A stretch of 64,000 nt of DNA from Lomentospora prolificans (taxonomy: Eukaryota; Ascomycota; Sordariomycetes; Microascales; Microascaceae), in assembly GCA_029532625.1 (NCBI GenBank), contig JARFXM010000009.1:4216001-4280000 (forward strand), read 5' to 3'. Numbering within the stretch: the first letter of the stretch is position 1; each line of letters opens with the position of its first letter. This document shows, in pieces, positions 46,923 through 58,300 of the stretch. A program made the position numbers and the translations under genes. The notes beneath the pieces were generated by a model that was not told the DNA's origin, searched no databases, and saw only the letters and a program-made list of their open reading frames with translations.

Positions 46923-47843
46923 CTTGAGAACGGGACGAGGCTCGTTCTCATGGTATGTGGGGGGAGGAGAAGATTTGCTTCAGGGCGATCGGTCCTGCAG
47001 ATGCGGGTTGTGAGGGAGCGGAGCGGCCAAAAAAAAAGTGGTAATCCTGCATGGAGCTAGCGCGGCACAACTCCGGCAGAAACTTTCAGGGACAGGAACC
47101 CCGCCAAGAGCCAGTAATCGAATTTACCCGATTATGGAAATACCCCGATTTTCAAATAATTGCAGGCGAAACATGAAGATGCAGCGACGGCTAGCTATCA
47201 AGGGACGTGAATCGAGTTCACGAGGGCGGGCCGAGTCCTAATACAATCAAGGGCTCGATGGCGGACTGTATGATGCCATCGAGCCCTATGATGTCGCTTA
47301 TGTGGCTGGTTGGACGATTTCGAGACTCGGACTCTCCGAGAACCCAGCCAGCATCAGCCTCGCTCAGCTGACCCCGGCCATGAGACAAGGGAATGTGGAG
47401 GGATCCGACTCCAGTGCCTCTCTCAAGGTAAGTAATGTCTATTCTAAATTTCTAACGAGTCCAAGAACGTTCGAGCAGCGGAAAGAAACCATACCAAAAC
47501 GCGTGGGCGTCCGTATATTCCCGTCGTTGGAAGGCCGCTAAACCAGAAAGTATCGCCACTAAATGCGGAAAATGATAGTAGACCGTCGTATTCAGTGTAC
47601 AAGGGTAGATCGAGCTGATAACGCCCGCCAAGAAAGATAAGCGTTCACATGCGCCTGAGATGAATCCCAAAGATCCCACGCTTGCTACCTGTAATCAAGT
47701 AACAAACCTACCCAAAGGTTGATATCCCGTCCGAACGACCCCAAGCTCGGTCATGACGAAAAATACAAGTATGCATACAAGAGAATATAGCCATCATTAC
47801 ACGTAAAAATTATGCTCCAACTGTCTTCTCCCTCCGAGGTCGT
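46923..47843. other. Intergenic region upstream of PUS1
   Basis: About 0.9 kb holding the PUS1 promoter and the 3' flank of the next minus-strand gene. It includes a perfect 13-bp hairpin at 47,250-47,287. No gene is seen. Confidence 0.5.
47250..47287. repeat. Perfect 13-bp inverted repeat (hairpin)
   Basis: AGGGCTCGATGGC at 47,250-47,262 is matched exactly by its reverse complement at 47,275-47,287, with a 12-base loop. Such a perfect stem is unlikely by chance in a single intergenic interval. It could form a DNA or RNA hairpin, be a degraded inverted-repeat element end, or be a dimer-binding site. Confidence 0.85.
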
Positions 47844-48401
47844 TTACACCATGCAAAACGACTCATCGGATGCATTCGACACTAGGTCCCAGTCATCGTC
47901 GTCTGGCGCGACGTTCTTCTCCCGCTTCGCAGACTTCGTTTTCACCTTCACCGAGAAAGGAGGAACGGGTCGAGGAAGGTTGTCGAGTGTGAGGTCTCCG
48001 GGTAGCTCGATCTCGAGATGGGGATCGTAGCTGGTAACATACTCCTGCCATACCTCTCCGTCCTCATTGCTCTCGAGAATGAGGGGTCCGGATCGGTTGT
48101 GCATGTTCCAGTAAGCTAGATGCTGGTTGTGCAGACGGACCCCGGAGTGGGCAATCTCGATGGCCTCATACACGTTCTCACGGGCCCCGAGAGAGGCCCG
48201 CTTCGAGTATTTTCTGCGTGCATGGCTGCGGGTAGCGTTCCGCGACGTCCGCTTCTTAGAAGAGACAGCGGCGGCAGTAGCGTCGGAGACGTCGTTCTCG
48301 GGCATGTCGGCCAGGAGCTGGAAGCGATTGCTTGACCTTCGCTGAGAGTCGCGAGAAGTCTGGTTGCAGAGGGAGAAAGAGTGTGAGGCGAGTGGGGACA
48401 T
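47844..48401 (-). CDS. Small unrecognised protein
   Basis: A single exon of 185 aa. The start is the ATG at 48,401 (CACCATGTCC context), since the frame upstream begins with a TTG. Seen: a Ser/Arg-rich basic N-terminal third (SKKRTSRNATRSHARRKYSKR), a central block that looks folded and conserved (RENVYEAIEIAHSGVRLHN, WNMHNRSGPLILESNEDGE), and an acidic C-terminus (DDDDWDLVSNASDESFCMV). A possible upstream exon in the 5' region cannot be excluded. I see no membrane segment or signal peptide and do not recognise the family. Confidence 0.7.
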   Translation of the reverse strand: MSPLASHSFSLCNQTSRDSQRRSSNRFQLLADMPENDVSDATAAAVSSKKRTSRNATRSHARRKYSKRASLGARENVYEAIEIAHSGVRLHNQHLAYWNMHNRSGPLILESNEDGEVWQEYVTSYDPHLEIELPGDLTLDNLPRPVPPFSVKVKTKSAKREKNVAPDDDDWDLVSNASDESFCMV

Positions 48402-51084
48402 GGTGATGGAAGCGGGACTCAAGAGTAGGTTTTGTGGGTAGAATGTTTCTGGAACAACGGAAGGGCGAAGATGACGTCCTTAGGAAGGCGGAACGAGATT
48501 GCCTCCGAGACTGTCGGTTGTATGGTATTAAGGTTTGGAACTGTGATGAGTAGCAGCAGAGTCGAAATCCCGTTATCTCCACAGTGTGGGCGAGACTTGG
48601 TGTAAGTAGATGATGGCTAGGGAGGAAAGGGAAAGGAAGAGATGATCTCAGACAGGTGTGGAAGGGGATGGGCGGGTGCTGATAAAGGGTTGAGAACGAC
48701 CAAGATGGATGGAAATAGAAATAGGGGCGCTGACTTACAAAGGAACTTGACGTCTACAGTTCAATACCAGCTTTGCTGGCTGGACGGGGATGGGGACTAG
48801 GACTGGGTTGGATGGCCCAGCCCCATCGTGACCCCGAATTTCCCAATCCGGTCACCTCGGGTCTCTTGTGTTGCCGGGCTCTGTGCTGCTGTGATGACTG
48901 CCTGAAATGACGCTTTCGGCGAGGCGTGACTCATGGACGTCATCATTTGGCCAGCAGGTGCCATAACGCACTGTGCGCTGTGTTTCCGGGAAACAAGGCG
49001 AGGCACCTCTGAGCTCCAGTCTGACACAGCCCCTCGTCACCGGCGCTGAGCGGTTCGAGTCACTAAATTACACTGTGAATGATGCTGTGAATAGCACCAG
49101 ACGCATGCTCACCAGCGGCCCCCAGCAACATCCATGTGGCGGGGTCGTCTCCCTAGCCTGACCCGCCCAGTGCATTTCCCTGCCGTTTCAGTGCTCATGC
49201 TCCAACCCATTTCAACGCTGGCGGCTTCCCAACACACGCACTGTATTTATTAAGCCAAGCCCGTTGGACCAATGTCCGTCGCTCCCATTCCCACGAACCG
49301 CTTGCCATATTCCGTTTAAATGGAGTCATTCAATCCCTGCCAAGGATGCCACCAACAAGCGGATTCAAGGTCGTGCTCGAATTACGGACAATAACAATCG
49401 ACATCACAAACTCGTACCCGAGGCCGTCCCATTAGTCGCGGCGGTCTTTCGCGCCCTTGATCTCGGGGGAACGGTGATGACTCCCACTCTATGCAACTGC
49501 ATCTGAGTCCAATACCATCTTCCCATGTGAATCCCACTCTCTTCCCCTCCACCACTCGAGATCTTACCTGCCGGACTGCTATCAAACTTGATGAGCGGCA
49601 AGGCAGCCAACCCCCCTTTATGCAGGGTCTCCGCCCCAGGATCAAATCACACAAGCTCGATTGGGGAGGGGGTTGATTCCTCGATAGGCATCTTTCTTGG
49701 CTATGAGGGTTAATCTCTGGCATTCGCGAGGTAAGAGCGCCAGTAACAAGCTCTCGACTAGTGCAATGCCTCATGTGATTCAAGATCCGGGGGTTCATCG
49801 GATATCTCTCTCCTGGTCCACCTTCGTAAATGATAAGGTGTAGAAGATACAAACAAGGAGAAACGCGCGACTGGTCAATAGTCTTATCGAAGATTGTACC
49901 CCCTTCGCTACAATACATAGGCCCCGCTTATTAGAGTAAAGCTTAGCGTCGAAATCGTGATAGCCAGCAGCAATACTACTAGTTGGCTCCATCGCAGCCA
50001 GCGGCTGGAGAGACTGCCCGCCTGTTATCAAGGGTCTGGGGTACCTGAGATTTGACGACACTGCGCTAGCAACGACTGGTAGCTCCAGACTCCAGGATGA
50101 GGATGGAGCCCTGGGCTGCCTCGCCTGGCCGATGGACCCATGATCTCCGTTGTTTCCATGCATCTCTCGTGCCTCCATCAGCCATATCAGCTCCATCTGC
50201 AGCGAGTCATCACCCGTCATCAATCCCCATGAATGCATCCCCGCTCTCTGATTCGCCCGATAAAGCTTCCCTCAAAACCAAACCAGGCTTATCACAACAA
50301 GGACCACAATTAATCCCAAGTCGGAGGGACCTATCAACGTTTGGATTTCATTGGCTTCAGGAAGCCCACGAACCCTCCTCGGCTACGTCGAACCCAATTC
50401 TTACAAACGCCCACCCCTCCCTTCCGATAATCCCGATTAGACGCCTCCCATCCCACCCGGCATTTTTCCCCTTCCCCATGATGCGAGTGTGAGCTAGTTG
50501 ACGACGCCGGTTCCTACCCGGCAACATGCGAGCTTCACGAGTAATCGACACACCCGCACGATGGCTTGCGTAACAGCCCAGTCGGCGCTGGCAACCAGAG
50601 CAAATACCAGTTGCACTGTGGGACCAGAGACTGGGACTGGGCTCCGATGTATTCCGAGGAGACCTCAAGTTGAAAAACGAGGCAATGCGTCATCCTCCGG
50701 ACAGAGCCATCGTCATTAGCTCCTCCCTCCCTAGATCTATCGACCCTATGAAAATCATCTCACCACGTATTCTGAAGCCACGATAGACGCCAGACGTTCC
50801 GACTTCAGTCTAATAGATTTCGACACAGGCAGGATCCAAGAGCCACCCTTTAGCACCACATCTCACCGCCCACAGTCCACCCATGGACGACGCATCAGTC
50901 CTCCATATCTATCACATCACCCAAATATTTGGCAGCACATTTAGTGCTGTGAGACGAACGTACGCCCAACAGAAGGTCTTTAGGTGAACTCCCTAGCTAC
51001 ATATATGCGGCAATCTCCCCCCTGCGTTCGTTCCTTTCACTTCACCGGGCACAGCCCGAGGCTCACAGATCCTCCTCCAGAGGT

Positions 51085-51106
51085 ACACACAGACACACAC
51101 ACACAC
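51085..51106. repeat. (AC)n microsatellite
   Basis: Twenty-two bases of AC repeats interrupted once by G (ACAGACAC). It can be read directly. Confidence 0.9.
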
Positions 51107-51280
51107 TTAATACAGGGAAAAGGATTCTGAGATAGAAACGCCAAAAGACAATTGATTCATTCCCACGACTGAGAGAAGACCCAGAGAATAGCCCAAGCGG
51201 CCTCCTTCCAAGCAAGTAACCATACCACTTGATCGTATACTCGAAATAATTTTGTGTACCATGTTTGTAACTCCTGCAAC

Positions 51281-51303
51281 TATATATATATATAAAAAAA
51301 AAA
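51281..51303. repeat. (TA)7 tract running into poly-A
   Basis: Seven TA units directly followed by a run of ten A's, if the last TA base is counted. Simple-sequence, non-coding. Confidence 0.9.
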
Positions 51304-52094
51304 GAAATAAGATTTCCAACAAAGACAAAAGTCAGCAAGCCGGTAGCGACGGGAAGCCATTGAGTAAAACAAGAAAGGAACTTCGAAAACTCCCTGGCGC
51401 CTGCCTGAATAGAAGACTTTGATGCGAGCCAAACTTGGAACCGGAGAAGAAGCAAATATACGCCAGACCTAAGCGGGCAGACCCGGCCCATCCCAATAAT
51501 CCCCAAGGTGTTCGCGATTTTTTAAAAGGAATAAAAAAACAAAAACCTGAGAACGAAACAACGAAATATCATAAAACTCCCCATTGATGCCACTTTTTAA
51601 TCCGGGTGCGCGTCGTCATCATGCCATCAGCTCCTGTTTCTGTGATGCGGGCTGAACTGACTGAGAAATGAGCCCAAAGTCGATGGCTTCCGGAAAAAGA
51701 ATGGGAGAAACGCCGATATGGTAATGACAAGGTAGAAACGTGTCCGGACACCACTAATCAAACGACGATATGGAAACCATTGTGAACTCCCGATAATGCT
51801 GAGAGAGGAAACAGGCCCTTCCGAATAGTTGCGGAAAAGCAGAAAACCGATCCGTGCAAGGCGGTCGGTCACCGGACATTAAGTTGATAGAAGAATTGCC
51901 GTGGCCATGAAAATGACCGGATGAGGATTGTGTATCGAGCGGATTGTCGCGGAGGCGGCCCGTAAAAGTACAATGAATCAAACTGAGGATGGACTCCCGG
52001 CTAGAACGAAAGCGTATTCTCGTCTTAGAATGGGTGGGCTCCATCACCTAGGGTGCGATCCATGCTTCGAAATAATCAGCCTGTTGTTCTGATC

Positions 52095-54406
52095 CTAGCC
52101 ATGGATGGCTGTGGCGGCATGTGTCTCGGCACTGAATGGAAATCGGTTATGGCGCTGGGCGTGATGTGCCAGACTGGCCGGGGACGTACCAGCTCTTGGT
52201 GAAAAGTTGGAGATGGGAGATCCAGCTCTAAGTGACGACGCCATGATACCGTCACTCACTAGAAAGTCTGATCGTGGTGAAGAGGATAGGGCGAAAACGC
52301 TAGTGTTCGCAGCCACCGGCTGGGTGTGATTCAATGCACCCGTGCCCCGTTCCGGGGTGGTAGAAACGTGGTGATAATTCCTAGGCGCGTCGTTTGCGCT
52401 CTCATCACCACCATCGAACCTTCCGGGGGGGACTTTGGGTGCCGTAGGCTGGGCTGTTCTCTGAATTTGCTTCGAGCCGTACTGTTGAGGGCAGAAGGAC
52501 TCATGTTAGTGAACCGCGTTTCGATTGGGGACCCTACGACCGAGAACATGGGAATTTATGACGACCAATTTGGACCCGAGGCCGACGTAGCTATGCGGCC
52601 AGTTGGGGGTGTACGTACAAAGCAAAATCTGTTGACAATCTCATCGTAGGTGTAATCCTTCTTGTTGGGAGAGTCGTGATGATCTGAATGAGGGATAGGA
52701 GGCCTCGAAGGAATGGTTGAAAGGGCAGGAGCCACGGAATTGACCTTCTTAGAATCCTTGGAATCCTTGGTCCGAGCTGATTGCTTTGCTTCATTGAGAG
52801 AGGCGTTAAAATCGTACCGTCTTCCAAAGGCGTTGCTGCTGCGGGCACCAGCGCTGTTGCCCCTGAAATCCGATGTACTCTTCTTTAGGCGGATCGGGCC
52901 ATTACTGTCGAGAAAATCGTCCCTCGATTTATCGAGAGTCCGTCTGGCCTGGTCGATTAAATGCGTCGAGAGACCGACAGGCATCGACTTAGGCCGGGTG
53001 CTCGTGTTGGGGTTAGAGCGGCGGTTGCTGCGAGGCAACTCACCTGCAGGCCGCGAGCCTACGCCATGAGACCCTCTCTTGCCGCTCTGTGGCAGAAACT
53101 TCTTGTGGAAGTCGACCTGGAAATTGGCGCCGCCATTGTTATCCCAGTACTCCTGGCCATTGACGTTGTAGCGAACGCAGAGGTAGAGGGTCTTGGTCTC
53201 AAGGTTCGCCATATCCGACAAGCGGATGCTAAAGGACCATCGGTCATGTCCGGTCGCGTGGATCTGACCGATATACTCGGCAGCAACCTCAGATGTGGTT
53301 TTCCAGTAGTCGAGAGTGAAACGGCAAGTAAGGCACTTGTGGAATGCGAGATTCGCGACAGAAATCCAGCCGTGGAGGAAACGACAGTCCTTCGAGAGCC
53401 ACAGACGCTCGACACGAGCGGGAAGCGCGGTACGGGCCAAGTCATCCACAGGGAAGTTAGAGGTGATGATTTCCCATTCATATGGAGGAGACCGGGTCTG
53501 GCGAGACCTCTCATCATCCGAGGGTGGGAAGGGATACTCGGTGTCACTTTCGAGAATATCGACGGGGCTCGATCCGGCACTGACAGCAAGAGGCCGGTCT
53601 ACCTGTAGGAAGTGACGAACGTGCTCCAGGTGAGCATCGAAGTGGACGGCCTTCGAAAAGGTTGGAGTGCCAGGCATACTGGACGGTCGGCGGCGCGAAG
53701 CCGGTCGCAACGCGGGACGGACAAGCTCACCCGACTTCTTGCGCACCATCGGGGGCTTAACCCGCTTCTCGTCTTCTGAATCCTCTTCAGAGGGTGTTAA
53801 TGAGCCATTAATATGAATAGCACTGCACTCAATGCCCGGCACCGCTTGTGAAGATCTCCGCGAGCCAAGGGCATCGAGAGCGCCAGTGCTATAGCTGTGG
53901 TGCATACCTTCAACAAACGTAACCGGCTCAGAGAGCAGCTGCTCCACAACTGCTACAACTGGGGCCGGTTTGTTGACGGGCGAACTCTCCCTGCGAAGAG
54001 GGATGCTGTTGACAGCGTCCTTGAGGGCCTTGAGGTTGGGGAGCTTCCTCCCGCGCATCTCGAGTCCCTCATCGTCACTACCGGAGAGGGAGTCGGGGGG
54101 AGAGATGACGGCGCCGGAGGGCATGCCTCGAGGACCGGTAATTGGAGGTGGCGATTGTCGGATGCTTCCGGTTCCCGCCATCGACTTCAAGTCGTCCGAG
54201 GTTCCAGGAGGCGTGGGGGTGTTGGTGCTGCCATTGATTTGCTCTGGTAGTCCCACCGCCGATGGGGTTCTTCGGTGCTTCGTTAGATACGAAGATGACC
54301 GGGGCAGCGTGCCACGTAGGACAGGCTCGGAATTTCTGCGGGTAGCATTAGGCGGCCCGTGTGGCGGAGAAGAAGCAGCCGACTTGGAGGGCGGAGTGTA
54401 AGGCAT
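52095..54406 (-). CDS. CBM21 glycogen-targeting regulatory subunit of protein phosphatase 1 (Gac1/Pig-type)
   Basis: The model is complement(join(52095..52481,52619..54406)), 724 aa. The 137-bp intron (donor GTACGT, acceptor CAACAG) joins IVNRFCF to YGSKQIQRTAQ. The start MPYTPPSKSA at 54,406 matches a conserved fungal N-terminus. Family knowledge: such subunits bring PP1 (Glc7) to glycogen and glycogen synthase. Seen: a long Ser/Pro/Arg-rich N-terminal region, an RVxF-type PP1 docking motif KAVHF (about residues 252-256), and a CBM21 domain (about 323-434). This domain has WEIITSNFPV, LHGWISVANLAFHK and the hallmark NGQEYWDNNGGANFQV. A further conserved block, DYTYDEIVNRFCFYGS, crosses the intron, and the tail is Ser/His-rich. 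It is one of GAC1, PIG1, PIG2 or GIP2. I cannot say which, so no symbol is given. Confidence 0.92.
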
Positions 54407-55300
54407 TCCCAAGATCGGGTGCCTGAGACGGGGGAAAGGGTGGTGCTGCAGGGGCCGAGGGCTAGAAGAGAGTAGAGTCTTCGAACACCTTCAGCAAAGC
54501 GCTTCAGGAAAATCTCGACTGCGGGTCTCAAAAGTCCAATTGCATTAGGAATGGACTGGCTGACGAACGATGGCCAGGGGAAAAGAGATGCCTGTACCCT
54601 TATTATCTTAGTATAACGGCGTTAAGATCGGCTGATGACAGAGCGTCCACAAGCATCGTGTTGAAACAGGCTATGACAGGCGTGTCATAACCAAGATGAG
54701 TACGAGGTAAGAAAAAAAAAAGGTGGTTGATGTGTTAACTAGGACGAGGGGATTTCGAGGGTGGATTGATTTGAATGGAAGGCTTGTAACGGCGCGACTG
54801 TGAAAGTTGGAATTTTCTCTTTTTGTTCTTCCTTTCTGGAATTTTGACTTACACGGCAAGATCGGCAGAGTGGGCGATAGGTATTAGGAAAGAAGAAACA
54901 CACTGTCCAGGCAATATTCCAGCAACTTGGACAGATATTTCTCCCTTGGGGGAAGGTAGGATATGATTAAAGAAGGAGGAACGGATTAGTCGTGATCGTG
55001 GACGTGTCGGGGGGAATTCGCCTGTCGATAGAGAAGGAACTGGCGTGGTTTTTCTCTGGAAGAGAGAAGTTCGAGGGTCGACGGGCAAAGACAAAGGCTG
55101 TTTTCTCTGATGCGAGATTCGTGTGATCCAGCTCTCTGTTAAATTAGAGACGAGGTTGCCCCGTATATAGGTTCGTCGAGGGTCTGGTTGAAGGGGAAGA
55201 TTGGAACTCTTGAAGAGCCGGTTGAGGAGGAGTAAATGGGAGGGGTGGAGGGTTATGGAGATTATAAAAGCCTTGCCACTTCGATTTTTACTCCCTCGCT
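54407..55300 (-). promoter_or_regulatory. Leader and promoter of the CBM21 gene, with a possible 5' UTR intron
   Basis: On the minus strand a GTAAGT donor at 54,852 and a CTAAT...CCCGCAG acceptor near 54,531 could define a 5' UTR intron of about 320 bp. The region contains TATA-like sequences near 55,165 and 55,266. An open frame of 311 codons crosses it without an ATG at its 5' end, which suggests leader rather than protein. Confidence 0.35.
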
Positions 55301-58300
55301 GGACTCGCACTTGGCCGGAGACGGAAAAGTGAGCGGTGATGTAATCGGTACTCCGTACCATCACTTCAAGGTGGGATGGTGTTATTTTCTGAGAAGGAAC
55401 CCCGGGGGGGGGGGGGTGTTGGCCACCCAGGCAGGACCAGCCGAAGGGGGGCGGCTTGATTTGCGGTGGGATGTATCTGGATTGGAGGGGAGTGACAGGG
55501 TGTGGGCACAGAGCAACTGGAGGGGTGAGGTTGTGACCCCCTGTCGTGCACATGTACCAACGACTTATCGCCCGGCGTGTGCCAGCCAACTTGCAGAGCC
55601 CGCACGCTCCGACAGTGGGTTGATGCTGCTGCTGTGTACAGTGGTACCACACGCCAGCTGTGCGCCAGCTTGCGCGGATGGCGAAACACTCGATCCAGGG
55701 CAGCGCAGGCTCTCTCCTCTCGGATAGTGGGCTCCAGCTAGTTTTGGGGGGCAGCCCGCTACTAAAGAACAGGGCCTCAACCAAAGAACAAAAGCTGGCG
55801 AGACGAGTTGCTCACACTTGAAAGTAGCACGATCGAACCCCGGGATAGCGCACAAAATGAACCAAGGTAACTAAAGAAAAGACCAGGATGGCGATGTTCA
55901 CTAATTCGATTCACCTCCTTACGGAACAGACTCACTCGGTCTCCTGCTTTCCTAGATTTCGGATACCCTTCGCCGCGCTGCTATCAAGAAAGTCATGCCA
56001 TGATCTCGGTAGCAGGCTTCACAATGGCCTCTTCGCAGTCGTACGTTGTCCCACTCACAATTCTCTGATAAGTATAACTCAAAATTCTGTGGCATCCTCT
56101 GAGGGTGGTTATGCGGCACCTAGTGTATTCGCTCGACCCACATTAGTAGCCGGCTAGCGCTTTCAACAAAGACAGAGGCCGGTATCGACCAAAGCCGAGT
56201 TAATGATCCCCGTTGAGCTAGTCGATATCACTATCTTAATAGGCACTCTCGACCATTCGTGGACAACAACTTTACCCATCGTATTGCGCTATGCACTAGC
56301 GAGCACCATAGCCGCACATCATACATCTAATCCCATACCTCCTAGGCTAGTCGCATTACGCACGAGCATTATAGTGCTCGTCCGACCGGCGTCTGCAGGC
56401 AGGGATTTACGGGGAAGAATTTGCAATCCCTACTCCGTACATTCTTCCATGGGTCTTCAAAGCCTGTAATTCTTCCTCACCGATGACTTTTTGGGTTGGC
56501 ATCGCCGATTTGATAGGTCTGCCCTACGCACATTCTCAACCCCGGAGAGTCTCTTGTATCCATTGTTTGGGACACGGTTTTGAGCGAGGATATCCGTCTC
56601 TTAACAGATCGACTTGAGTGGGAGATAGATTTTTACCCTGGGCCGGCCACGTACAAGAGTGCCCCGTGGTGCCATGCTTGTACGAACGAACATGGCAGGT
56701 GAGCGTGCGGATGGGCTGGAAGAGATGCGAATGATGGACCACAGTATGTTTCACAGCCATTATTAATTTGCATCCATCCGGCGCCCAGGCCCAACGCTGG
56801 CCTATCGCCCTTGTTTCCTCGCCCAGATGGGGGAGTTTCTTGACTCGCTTTCTCCCCCCAGTGTGTCTCAAAAGAGCCACTTGGTTCAACCCGGAGGTTA
56901 CTGTGAAAGATTTGCGTTTTATGGTCCATGCCAGTGTGGGTTTATAACAGAAACCCCCGTATCCCGTGATATGGTATTCGGGAAAACGAGGTGGAAAATG
57001 CAAGCCCGCCGAGCCAGGTAGCTATTCCCAGTAGATCGGTACTCTCTAAATCTTTGAGCACCGCTGCAAAACGCCAAGGACGACGCCAGCTGAGGCCATG
57101 ATAACGTAGGATATGGCCCCAGATGCCGCTACTGTCTGACTCGAAGGCAAATGATTTCCATATAGCTAGGTATCCGCCAGCGCACTGAGAAATAGTGTCC
57201 GCCTGAGGCTTGACTTGTTCTTATTTACAGTGTCTCCCCTATCATCCTCACTCCGTAATCAGGACCGGCCATTGTCATCCTTGCTGACCAACATCCTAGT
57301 GCCCTGCTTTATAAATTGACAGATGTGATCGAAGTGCCTGAATGCCACAAGGTGCGGGGGACTTTCTCTCTTCACGCAAATTTTCGCGGCTCGCAAATGT
57401 GCTCGCTGAAAACCATACACCCAGAACTCAGGCGGGGGCGAAAAAGGACCCATACTAAATCTGCATCGTATCTACATTACAGGTTCACCGCATCGAGAGA
57501 TGGATGTGTGGAAAAGTGATAAGGTTGCAGCGACATTTGAGGAGACTACTGCGCGGCTACGAGTCACAAAAGAGTGATACCCTCCTCCGATTCTTATGCG
57601 ACTGGATACAGCGATGATCCATCCATCCATCACTCCAGAAATGCCCGTTTGCATTTGGAATCCGGTTTGCCACCACCCACTCGACAAACTCAAGGGTCTT
57701 ACCAATTGCTTTTCCCCTTCTTCTTCTTTTCTCCGTGATACCAAATTTTCGTCTTGCCGGGGTTTGGTTCGTCTTTGCAACCCTGAGGGTGTGGCGCACG
57801 CTTTTTTTGGTGGGGAAGGCTCGGTCAGCAATCTTTTGGACTTAAACACGCAAGTTTCCGCACGAGCCTAATTTTTCTACTCTCCTTTCGTCGTACGACA
57901 CCGAAGCCCATGGAGGTTTAAACTTTTAGGCCGAGCTTATTCTAGAAGAGCCAGATTCTATTACGCCCGAGTCAGGAGGTTGCCGCTTTTTGTGTGGAAA
58001 ACTCGGGTTTTGAACTTTCTCAAGTTGGGTCTCGACGTTCATTGACCTGTAGGTTCTGGTGGCTGTCGCCAGTCGGGCCAGGCCAAACAAAACAACGATA
58101 CTGGGCGGGCGAGCTTCTCCCAGCAACAAGGCCTGTCCATTCTGACTCGCCCCTTCACACCTTGTTTCTTTGGGTGGGGCCACGCTAGGCCGAGACAGGA
58201 TAGCGCTTTGAGCTCGAGCTCGTTTAATTGATAAGTGGACGATGATCAGCTTGCATGCATCGCCCTATGGACGAAAGCGCGGCGTTCTCCGTGGCTGCCG

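Larger units (their letters stand above)
48402..52094. other. Gene-poor region between two minus-strand genes
   Basis: About 3.7 kb. The left end is the promoter of the small unknown gene, and the right end is the 3' flank of the CBM21 gene. Frames at 49.4-49.9 and 51.1-51.5 kb have no motif. Microsatellite-type runs lie at 51,085-51,106 (AC) and 51,281-51,303 (TA then A). No RNA gene is recognised. Confidence 0.5.

Noticed and set aside
49040..49075. GGTTCGAGTC resembling a tRNA B-box
   Set aside because: T-stem pairing fails and no A-box is at the right distance.
49382..49918. 178-codon minus-strand frame
   Set aside because: The composition is not protein-like, there is no motif, and it is flanked by non-coding sequence.
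55815..55850. tRNA-like TTCGATC box on the minus strand
   Set aside because: The bases flanking the loop do not pair as a T-stem, and no matching D-arm or acceptor stem is found upstream.
56536..57003. 155-codon minus-strand frame in the right-hand gene-poor tract
   Set aside because: The translation is rich in Lys/His/Trp with no conserved pattern, and there is no intron or promoter context.
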